Assembly (NCBI GenBank): GCA_949987565.1
Contig: OX465121.1
Coordinates: 7,762,774 to 7,826,773, forward strand
Source of the DNA: Luidia sarsii
Lineage: Eukaryota > Echinodermata > Asteroidea > Paxillosida > Luidiidae
Reading direction: 5' to 3'
Length of the DNA: 64,000 nt
Shown here: positions 44,210-55,800 of the stretch, in pieces
How the letters are laid out: every line of letters starts with the position of its first letter
Numbering within the stretch: the stretch's first letter is position 1
The notes under the pieces: generated by a model
Databases searched by the model: none
Told to the model about the DNA's origin: nothing
The model's input: only the letters and a program-made list of their open reading frames with translations
Program-made: the position numbers and the translations under genes

Positions 44210-45420
44210 CGGCCAGGAAATTGCCAGAATATCTCTCTTCAGTGACGGATCTCAAAGTGAAACTGTGGAACTAGAGTGGAGGTCAAGCTATTTTGTAAAA
44301 TTACTGTGACTACTAATATTACTAGTACTACAATATTACTAGTCAGTGCTGTGGGAGCTAACGATGATCTGACTACGACAGTCGATCGTCACGATTTCCC
44401 GGTCGGTTTTCTGCGTCCAAAGTTCATCTTTATTTCCCCCTCTCGATCGACTCTGCAAGTGCAACCAGTTGCCGATCCCTTACCAACACTCATGACGCAA
44501 TCAAGTTTATTGGAACACAGAAGGTCGCAGTACTGCCATTACTCAGTACTGGTCTGTATTACCATGGAGGTAGGTTCTAATCCTCGACAGATAAGCCCCG
44601 TTGTTTACAAACACCATGGAGTATACCGATGGAGTGCCACGCATACAAAATATTATTCATTCCAAAATCAAGATTAAATACATGTGTTTTCTATATTAGA
44701 TACAAATAGATATCGAATCTTTCAGAAATTTATCAATTGGGGCCTATTGCATTTTAGTCTGCATTCGAATGGATTGGGATTTTTTCGATCCATCTGCTAT
44801 TTTGGGGTTTTCGAATTCGTTGTTCTCTTTCATGCCACATTGGCTTTCCATAGCCATGCAGCGTTGAATATTATAATGACCCCATTCACCTTTGACCTCC
44901 GTGATCCATTGATCCAACCAAGATTTCTATTCACTGCCGGCATTCATAATTATAAGCCCTATTCTTCAATTTCGCTTAAGCCCTGAATAGGGTGACTGTA
45001 TTTTCTCAAAACTGGGGGTGGGAATTTCGATCTTTTTCTTTGTCTGGCCACTTACGGTAGCCCAATGTACTGCGATTACGATAACGGTGTGACTGCTGTG
45101 GATATAATTTTTGCAGAATGAATTATCGATGAAAACATTGGTAATTATCGAAAGCATTTTCAACAACGAAGGAGATGTACATGTACATAGGCTTCTAGTT
45201 GGATCAATTCCTACACTCAAAGGTGTAAGGAGAGACCTCCCCGTTTTACAGGCTTGAGAAAATGTTTGATAGACGCAATTTTTGAGCAATTTTATTAATG
45301 TATCCACTCTGAAACGGCACTGTTCGCAAAATTCGGCCACCGGTGGATTCAGCTAACGGTGGGTAGGAAGTGCGCCCTCTATAGACGCAATACCCACAAG
45401 AAAACCTTACCGCCCCAGCC
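44210..45420. other. Intergenic part between the two divergent genes
   Basis: Unique sequence carrying the presumed adenosine deaminase promoter. No TATA box can be placed with confidence. Confidence 0.35.
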
Positions 45421-45429
45421 GTCCTACAC

Positions 45430-46118
45430 CAGACTGAACCTGGCCCTAAATTTGTGCCTGAATTTCGGCTTGCTTGCACGTAAAGCGCTACGGTGTCCCA
45501 TGATTGACACACAATATTTGAATTGATTTTTTGCTAGTTTAAAATTAATAAAAATAAGAAAAAGATTGTAATGCAACGTTGTAATAACATGATTCTATAC
45601 ACAATCAGCTTGAATACTTGTTGTTTTTTCCAGAAACCTATTATTAGCGTATAATATGAGTTTCTGACCGAAAGTGCACTTCGGTCAATTGTTGAATTTG
45701 TCAGGCTGAATGAATGGTTTCATTAATTAAATCGGGAACGCCTACATCCTCTGTAGAATCTTGTACTCTTTCAGATCAGATGATATCCATTTTAATAGGT
45801 TTTATTGAAATGCGTAGGGTACACTCACTTTTCCAAAAGAGGAGTATTCCATATTCGTTTTATTTGAAGTAAAATCCTATAATTATATTAATTTTTTCTG
45901 GAAAATAAATGTTTTTGGAATAAAACACCAAGTATTCAAGCTGATTGTGTATAGAATCATGTTATCACAACGTTGCATTACAATCTCTCTCTTATTTTTT
46001 ATTTTTAAACTAGCAAAAAACTCAATTCAAATATTGTGTGTCAATCATGAGACACCGTAGCGCTTTACGTGTTGGCCAGCCGAAATTCAGGCCCAAATTT
46101 AGGGCCAGGTTCAGTCTG
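45430..46118 (+). mobile_element. 689-bp element with about 200-bp inverted ends and 9-bp target duplication (MULE-like)
   Basis: Ends CAGACTGAACCTGGCCCTAA and its inverse; arms run about 45430-45635 and 45920-46118. GTCCTACAC flanks both sides (45421-45429 and 46119-46127). Long terminal repeats plus a 9-bp duplication are typical of Mutator-like elements. No transposase frame is present. Confidence 0.85.
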
Positions 46119-46202
46119 GTCCTACACCATTCCTGAACTGTCAAAAAATAATAAACATCGCCTGATTTTCGTCAAAGCTTCGTGGAGTGGACGGTGCCCA
46201 AT

Positions 46203-49200
46203 ATGTCGAGCCAGCAAAGAGTGCAGGCGTACATGGAAAGGCACCGAATAAGTGCCCTATTTGAGGTGAGACTAGGGCCAGAAATTAAACACAACTCTTA
46301 CTGTAAGTGTAACTGTGTAAGTGAAGTGTAATTTGTGTACATTTTTGTCCAAAATAGGAGAACGGAAGTTGGCGTATAACCCATTTCGTGAAAATGTTTA
46401 GCCCTGAAACACACTCAAGTCTTACTTTGTCTTTAGATTTACTTTTACTAGTCTTAATTATTGATTATTATATTCTTTTTTTTAGCACACTTCCTCGTTC
46501 AGTAATCTCTCACAAAGGTCCTGGTATATAGTGATACTGATACTCGTGATAGTGCTTGGACTCGGAGTAGGTTCAAAACGTCAGGCCCCTTAAAAAATTG
46601 AGCCGGCTCAAATTGAGGTCGTTTTTAATTTTAGTACTTTTGTCTTTTGACTTGATTTTTACTTTAGTCTTTTTCAGGTTTTATGTTCCTGACAAAAAAG
46701 TTCAATTGAAGCCGTCACAGTGGCAGTTTCCCAGCTAAACCCTTACTTTGCTTATTTTGTGCAACTGTGCAAGCTATGTCTTTTTTTCCTTTTTTTTCCA
46801 CTGAATTACTCAACCCGTAATTACTATTTTCCGATTAATCACAGCATTTTTAGCTGGTCCGGTCTTTCCAAAACAGCTTTAGTTTTCCTTTTTTTTAACG
46901 TTATTTTGTTGTTTTACCCCAGGATATGATGGCAAGGTTGGCCAAGCATCTGCCCAATGACCCCGTCCCTTTCCTACTGAAACTACTGCAGCGCTTTGAC
47001 GAGAAAACCCACAAGGTAACCACGGAAATGCTACGTCAAAGTCGACTTGTATTTGAGCGCTGCTTTTGCTCGATGCATATATGCCGGAGGATTTTCCACC
47101 GAGAGAGTCCGTTTCGCCAACTTATGACTTTGAGAAAGCCCTGCTAGGATCGAAAAGTCGGGCCCACTAAATTTTGAGCACTTATTGTCACCATTTTTGG
47201 TCGGCCGCTTGCAGGTGGACATGTCCGCTTCGATGCCGGCACTACGGAAGACCGCAAGTGTGGACGGGTCAGGCATGAAAGCCGGCAAGGCCATCACCAG
47301 CTGGGCACCGTCGTGTGAGTAGGCTGAACGCCCCTCCCCCCCTCCTCCCCTCCCCCACCTATTCCACGCGACAGGCACCGGTTAAAAAAAAAACTAAAAA
47401 AAACCGGGAAACAGTGGGACACAGCCTTTCGACGTTGACAAGATTTTAGGCTAATCACTATATGAAAGTCCGGTGAAAAAACCTAGACCCAAATTAAACC
47501 ACCAATTTGTAATGTATACAGCATGTATTGTCTGGCACAAACACTTGCCAAAAAAAAAAAAAAAAAAAAAATTGTACTGCACTCATTGTCTTGCGATTGG
47601 TAGTAAGTGCCGATGTGTTTGACAAAATTAACCACTGATCTTTTTGGATCCTTGCCCGGCTCTTTTCCTTAAAGAAAGGGCCGCAATCCTTGTCTTAAAA
47701 ACCTTCCAAACTTATCAAAGTTGCGAGTGCCTCTCGCAAGTGGCACAAACGATGTTCGAAGATGAAATTTTGCTTTAGAGCATCAGTTGCAATGGCAACG
47801 TCCATACATTGCATGCCTGCCATTCTTGGACCTATTTACAAATTAAGAAGAAAACAAATTCCCCCTTTGATTCGTTTTGATTTTCACGGCATCTTTCTGA
47901 TTTTGCTTTTTGTTTTGGCGCAAACACGCAGCCGATCCCGGTGAGTATGGATGTGTGAACTTGGATGTCCCGTTGTCAGTGTTTGTCAAGAGATCTTGAA
48001 TTTTTTCTTTTTTAAAATCCCCGCACCTCCCTTTGTGCATCTACAAACCCCTTGTTTACAGTAATCACCATCCCCTTCCTTTGCTCTTGCAAATCTTACA
48101 TCTCATCTCGGTGAGATCTCACGGAACAAAATACCTGGCGTATTCCTAGAAATGAATCATCGAGATATAACGTGACGTTCGCGTCGAGGAGAACTTAATT
48201 CGATGAGGGTTTGCCCTTGCTCGACGTGATAAACACTGAGTATTCAGTGCTGCTGAAAGAATTGTACGTTCCACCACTTGGGAAGAGGAAACCGGGATGG
48301 CCTCGCACGCTGTACTCGCAGTATGTCTAGCACCTCTTGTGGGACATACTGAAGGGATGCTGCTATAACAGACAAAATTGCTTCTCTGGCCCAAGACCGT
48401 AGCAGTTGGAGAAAGTTTGTAGTCGCCTGCCCCGAAGCCGATTGATGATGATGATCAATGATGATTCAGTGCTTTGCCCGATGCCTGATAATGAAAAAAA
48501 AATCAGGCAGCTTGGGCGGGATTTGAACCCGCGACTCCTGCTTTCTAGTTCAGGCGTCTTAACCACTTGACCGCCGAGCTGGTCGGGGTCGATGGATTTT
48601 TCTTTTTTTTCATCGGGCATCGGGGCAAAGCGCTGAACGCTCGGTGCATGCAAACCCTCGTCGAATTTGCAACGTCGAAAAAAAACCCAGAGAAATTTGA
48701 ATCGGAGTGATCTGAGACTGAGAGTGATACCATCAGTATCGAGGGCCTTTGGAATGGTTCTCAATGTGTGCCCTGGTGCAAAGACTTACCAAAAATCTGC
48801 AGTCATCATCCCGCATTCCTTGAACGTAGAAGCCGTCATTCATCTCAGACGCTCTGTCCTTCGGGGGGGGGGGGGGGGGGGGGACCGTCATATGGCAACG
48901 AAGGAGAAAGAAATTCAGATCAGATGGATCTGGAAGTTTTTGAAATGACATCGTTTGAAATGTCCCCGATACTTCTATTCTGTAGTCTTGGTCGATACTA
49001 AGTACACGCTTGCCATTTATTCAAAGGTGTCTACTGTCTCTGGTATTACTCTGTCTCAGAATCTTCCTATTCTCGTTAAATGTTGTTAAAAAAAAAAAAA
49101 AAAAAAAATGAAAATGGCCCAAAAATTTGACTGAAAATTTGAACGTGAAACCAATAAGGTACCATAGCACCAGTATGTTGATCTGAGGTCTTGGGCGTTT

Positions 49201-52200
49201 TCAGTTTTGGTCACATTTTCCGGGCTATTTTCACAAATTGTACATTCCCAGTCAGTCATCCCTCAGTTCCTTTGTATGTTTGATACTTAAAGAACACAAT
49301 AGCCTGTTTTTTTAATAATTTTTTGGTGTTTGAGAATCACATGATTGCCGTGTTTCTATGGTAACACACTAACATCTTCCCCACCCGAGTAGATACAGGT
49401 AGATAGATGACGTGATCTCATTCACTGCCAAGAGTTCTGCACGCAACCTACTCCCACCTCCCCCTCCCCTTTCCCCCCCCCCCTCATCCGACCCCGAAAC
49501 TCCCTCATCCTTCTTCGCCGATTTTTTCTCATTCCTCAGTCACAAGTGGAATGTGTCTCTCTCTCTCATTTCTACAGCCAAGTTGAATCCTGTGTGCATA
49601 TCTTTGTCATCATCCGTCTCTTTAAAAAAAAAAGCAAAAAGTGTCCTAGTGCCCTTGTGGGGGTGGGGGGTTATTTCACACAGCCTTTTTAATCCATTTT
49701 AAGACAACTTAGGATGTGTAGATCATTGCTAGGCTGTGCCGTTTCTACACATTGTAAGTTGATGCCATACGATTGATGACAATTTGCAACGACTCTGGTC
49801 AAATCGACTTTCACTCTCATTCGCACGATTTTATTTTTTTTACGGATTTAAAAAAAAAAAAAAAACATTTCCGATTACTCAAATGTCCTCTTCCGTGGGT
49901 TAATTTCGTCCGACTGTCCGAGAGCATTCAAGTCAAGGCCGGCCTTCGTCTCAGTTTGGAGACAACGACCGGGTTTTTGTAATTTTCAAATGCTTCGGGT
50001 CGATTCTGACCTCTAAGATGATATCGTAGTTACTTGTGCTAGGAAAAAGTTTACAAGATGCGCCCCGTGCGTGCTTCAGCTTCGAGCATGGTTCAGGAAA
50101 GAGTTCCGGCTACAGATAGTGCTTGCGAAAACTCTTTGTTTTTGTCTCAACTGAACTGACCTGCTGGGCCAGGTGGAAACGGCCTTCAACTGGCCTTAAA
50201 AAAATTTCAACTGCCATTTGGCCACGGGGCCACTGCTAAATTCAAATCTAGCAGATAGGATGGCGGCGGCCTTCAACTGGCCCCAGACAATTTCAACTGT
50301 CATTTGGCCACAGGGCCACTGCTAGATCCAAACCCTGCATATAGGTTGGCCTTCAACTGGTCCCAGACAATTCCGCCTATCATTATTGGCCACAAGCCCA
50401 GCCTCTACTGTACCAAATCCACAACTCTAAGGATTGCGCTAACGCTCTCAACTACCGTCACTACAAACTACCGTCACTTTGGCCAGCAAACCTGAAAAGG
50501 TTTATCATGGAGAGAGGGGTCGAGGTTAGGGATAGGGGGGAAAGGAGGGTGGGTTGAGGGTGGCTGCGGACGAGGCCACCGGCGTTTCATGTCTTGCAAC
50601 CCTGCGTCTTTGTGTCCCAGATACTCCCGCTTTCGGTGAGGACAGGGGCTATGAAAGGCCCTGGGTGAATAACATGAAAAAAGTCCGTTCAATGGAGCAA
50701 GAACAAGAAGGTAAGAAACCACCGGGGGGAAAATAAAAAATAAATAAAAAAATAAACCACAACGGTTGAACACTGATCCAGTTCATGGCCGTCTGTCGAC
50801 CTGCATGTACTCTTAAAGCCCCTACACAACATTGGTCGAGGTCAAAGAAAAGCATCCATACGTTGTCTGATCCAACATATGCATGAAATAGCACTCCTGT
50901 GAAAATTTCAGCTCAATCTGCCAACCGTGTCTCGAGAAAATCGTGAAAACCCCTTTCGCGAAAATGCAGCATTCAACGTTGTACTGTTCCGAAAAATAGT
51001 TTATGGTAGATCTCGTTGAGAGGTAGGCCTAAATGATTTCTTTTAGGCAGAAATTTTTCAGTGCGAGGTTTCTACTATAACCATCTTCAAACTGTATATG
51101 TTTCATGTAAATCTGTGAACATTTCTGTTTTTCGATCTTACCAATGTTGTGTAGGGGCTTTAAACGCCGCATGTCCTTTGTCCCAGTGCCTACAGTAATA
51201 ACAGTAGTGCATGTTTAAGTAGCACGGGCCTGCGCGTTGGGGCAAAGCTTTGGGTACAGTATCGTAAAGCCACGCTGCGCTGTAGCACTGACGGAGGGCT
51301 CCCCCACTCAGAACTCGTAGAAATCGTGGTCCAAATTCTTTCAAAGTCTTTCAATTACCTAGCAGGATCTTTATCGACGTTTCTTTTCCTTTATTTATAT
51401 TTTTTTTTTTTTTTAAATAAAGACCTGCAAGGATGGAAAGCTTTAGACCCTGGAACTCTCCGACCAGTTCTAGCCGGCAGTCATTTTATTTTTGTTTCAA
51501 ATTTCTTTTAGAACAGTGCTAAAAGAACTCTGAGCTCATCTCTGTCCAATTTGTAGCTCATTGCCTATTTGTGACCCGGCACAGCGACATGAGGAATATC
51601 CCACCAAAACACTTTTCGAGTAAACAACGCCTAAAGTCAAAGTATCTTCTCAATTCGATTAAAAAAAAAAATTTCCGGAAAGTTAATGTATTGGAGGACA
51701 TTATGTCCAAAGGATTTTTCAGAAATCCGTCTCTAAATGATGAAAAACAAGGATTTCGGGGGAGTGTTTGTGTACTGTTTTCATGAAAATGTAAAGTTCC
51801 TGCCTTTTTGAATGGCCGCTTTCGAGGAGTTAGACTGGTGCTGCTGTATTGTGTCTGGTACCAAATGAACGAGTGAAGTCCCCTTGTACTATTTGCAACA
51901 AAGTTCACACGGAAATAAAACTGATATCATTTGAAAGCTAATGGTATACTCTTTTAGATCATTAGAAAATCTCAAAATCTCAAAAGTGGGGGTTTATCCT
52001 CATTACGCTGTGCCGGGTCACATTTGAGGTCTGGCCTAGCTCTGTCCCCTGTAAATTTACCTTTTCGCCGCCTATTTTGTGGAAAGCTTCCGCCGTGCAT
52101 CCGTGTCCACATCGTGCAGCTGCTTGCCCCTTCCCAACATTTCAGAGTCCACGAGGCATCTTGCTTTTGTTTGTTTAATTTCTCCGTTGCAAAGATTACA

Positions 52201-52806
52201 CTCCCACGCTATAAGCATGCCGTATATTCGTCCATTGCTTTGCTAGCATTAATTTCAAGCATGATCACGTCGGCTTGAACTCGCTAACACTTGCAGAAAG
52301 AGCATTTTGGGAGCTACTGTATTTTAGCAGGCTTCTCCGTGCCATTACCATTAGAGCAAGCTTGATTTTGTCTCGGATTTTTGTTTTGGACATCAGACAA
52401 ACAAACACCCTGACAAACATATAAATCAAGGAATGAGAGAACAAACAAACAGACAGACACAGACAGGTAGACAAACACCCTAACAAACAAACAAACGGCG
52501 TGACAGTTGATCGTTGATTACTTTTGACCGGGACTCTGCCCCCCACCCATCTTCCAGAACAGATGACTAGTTAGGCAGTCCACAGCCCACCCCTGGATGG
52601 GTCAGGTGGTAGAGCACCATTACGCTAAAACCAGAAGCATGGGTCCGAATCCCTGTCCGCTCCAATGTAGTTCAGTATATGTGGTCCATACCAGTAACTG
52701 CTTGGATTTAGTTGATGAAAAGTGCTGTGTTCACTTTCCGTCATCTTAACTGCTTTTGTTTCCTTCCTCCTCCTCCTCCTCCTCCTCCTCCTCCTCCTCC
52801 TCCTCC

Positions 52807-52841
<35 letters not shown>

Positions 52842-55800
52842 CTCCTCCTCCTCCACCTCCTCCTTCCCCTCCTCCTCCTACTCCTACTCCTCCTCCTCCT
52901 GATCCCCCTCCTTCTCCCCTCCTCTTCCACCTCCTTCCCCTCCTCATCCTACTCCTATTTTTCCTCCTAGTCATCCTTCTACTCCTCCTCCTCTGCCTCC
53001 TCCTCCTCCCCCTCCCTCATTTCCCTCCTTCCCCTCCTCTGCCTCCCCCTCCTCCACCTCTTCCTCCCCTCCTTCCCCTCCTCACCCTCCTCTGCCTCCC
53101 CTCCTCCTCCACCTCCACCAGTAATGGTATTTATGTACCCTCATGTTTAGTCTGTCTTCATACATTCGTGGTCGGGGGAGCGTTCTAACTTGTCAGCACT
53201 TTCTCATGCACTCACAGTCACACCCAGCCGCATGAGAAATCATGCCCGAGCTGTCCAAACTCAAGTATGTGTGTATACTATAGTATACTCCCTCTCACAG
53301 GTTTGCTAATAATTGCCATTACTAATTGTGCTCTTTCTCTCTCTCCTTCCTCTTCCATTTCTCCCCATCCTCTTCTCACCTGCTGCCACCTTGTGTGAAA
53401 TCCTCTCCATTTCCTCTCACCCTTGTATTCCTCTCACCATCTCTCGCACACCCTCTTCCCAATCTGCGTTGCAGGGGGTTGAGTTTTTTGGTCTAATTTC
53501 TGAGTTCTGGTGCCGAAATTAATCACGACTAATTCTAGTTTCTGTGCTCACAGCTCAGCCTAACGCTAAAAAAACTCACAGTCTCATGCCCATGTAATCT
53601 TTTTTTTTCTTCAGAAATGGATGCCCTGTATGTTTGTTATCATAATCTTGCAATCGGCCTAAAAAATATAGAGTGCCTGATGTTGCGATCCAACCAGGTC
53701 CTGGAAGGTCCCAAAAGGTCCCAAAAGGTCATAGAAGGTCCCAAAAGGTCCTAAAAGGTCCTGGAAGGTCCTGAAGGTCATGGAAGGTCATGGAAGGTCA
53801 TGGAAGGTTCTGGAAGGTCCAGGAAGGTTCTGAAAGGTCCTGAAAGGCCCTGGAAGGTACAGAAAGGTCCTGAATGGTCCTGAAAGGTCCTGGAAGGTCC
53901 CGAAAGGTCCTGGAAGGTCCCGGAAGGTCCAGGAAGGTCCTGGAAGGCCCTAAAGGTCCTGGAAGGTCCTAAAGGTCCTGGAAGGTCCTAAAGGTCTTGG
54001 AAGGTCATGTAAGGTCCTGGAAGGTCCTGGAAGTTCCTTTAGGTCCTTGGGAAGGTCCTTGAAGGTCCTGGAAGGTTCTGGAAGGCCCTAGAGGTCCTGG
54101 AAGGTCCTGGAAGGTCCTAAAGGTCCTGGAAGGCCCTAAAGGTCTTGGAAGGTCATGTAAGGTCCTGGAAGGCCCTAGAGGTCCTGTAAGGTCCTGGAAG
54201 GTCCTAAAGCTCCTTCTAAGATAGAAACATCAGGCCCTCGCTGCATTGTCAAGACTCCCTTATTTGCATTTGCCCCTCATTTAAATCAGTAAGTAATTTC
54301 CAGTGCTCTTCCTAGAAATGTCGAGGGCCCGACCTGTCCATCCTAGCAGGATGAATGACAGCGGAAAGTTTATGTATTCCCGTCTCCGTCCTTAAAGACC
54401 CATAAGAATCTGAACTCCCTCATGAAGTCCCCCCTCTCTTCCAGGGCTCAGAATATACCCCGATCTCCCCAGCCTTACACCCTCCCCCTTTTCCCCCTTT
54501 GTCCCCCCCCACCCATTTCCTGTGTGTTTTTGTATATTTTTTTTGGGTTCAACTCGTTCTACCTCCCCCCCCTCCCATCCGTTATGAATTGACGATGCCG
54601 TGCAGTCCGCAAATCGAAGAAGTTAGATTCCAGCGGCAAGAAGGTGACGCCAACGTCCGATACGGACATGGAACAGTTGTTTGGCAAGGAGCAACTCAGG
54701 AAGGGAAAGTCGGTCTCCTTCAAGTCAGGTGATTCAGTCAGTCGGTAACATTTTGCCAAACCCCCCCCCCCCAAAAAAAAAAAATATTAAAAAAATAAAT
54801 AAATAAAAAATAAAAAATAAAAAATAAAATTAATAAAAAAATAAAAAATTTGAGTACTTGACGTTTCAATCCTACTTGGGATGTTTGGAGTGAAGTATTA
54901 ATGGTTAATGGTTGTTAAACTAAGGAGGGCCTGATGTTTCGATCCTAGCAGGACCTTTCTCAAAGCAAGAGAGAAAGGTCCTGCTAGGATCAAAACGTCA
55001 GGCCCTCCTAATTTTTGATATATTCATTTTTTTGCATATATTACTCGTGTTAAACGTGTTCAAATGAGTATACTTTCTGAATGAAAAGAACGAACTTTGA
55101 CCTGACCTCTGACCTCAGGGGCCAAGCAGTGGGCAACCTCGGAGGACGAGGACTCGCCTCAGGCCCAGAGGCGCGGCGGCACCATCCTGGCAGAGGAGCG
55201 GGAGGCGAAGCTCCTCCGCGAGGAGATGTCGGCCTCCAATCTGCAGAGGAAGTACAGCAGAGCCGATCGCTCCCCGAAATCCGTGCCGTCCGGCTCCGAG
55301 TTGTGAGTCCCGGCCGGCAGACTAGAAGGTCGAATCCCTGTCGAGTCTTGAGTTCAGAATTCCCGAGTCATCCAGGTCGAGTTCTGAGTCTGAGTCACAA
55401 GACTCGAGTCTCAAGTCCGACTCACGAGTCACCGTTGGATTTTATTACTCTTTGATACACAATTCCAACTGTTTAAAATTTTTACAAATTTTTACTAAAA
55501 TTGGACTGGATTGGGACTTGAACCTCTAGTGTATAACGTAGGAGTGTTCTTATCACCCGAGCTAGATACCTTAGATACCCCTTAGACAGTGGCCTTCCCT
55601 AATAGTCAACTAGTCTTTGCCAGGGTGGGGGCGCCAGTCAAAAGCATTCAACTGAGTTGGTCATGGACCAAATTGGTCACGGACCGAGTTGATCACGGAC
55701 TGAGTTTGTCATGGACCGTTTTTTTATTTTTTTTTTTATTTTTTTATGTAGGATCGCCCAAAACAAAGGCTGAAAAGCCACTCAAGGTTTAAGGGCTCGT

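Noticed and set aside
52712..53188. Polyproline frame and its polyarginine antisense
   Set aside because: Translation of the (CTC)n repeat.
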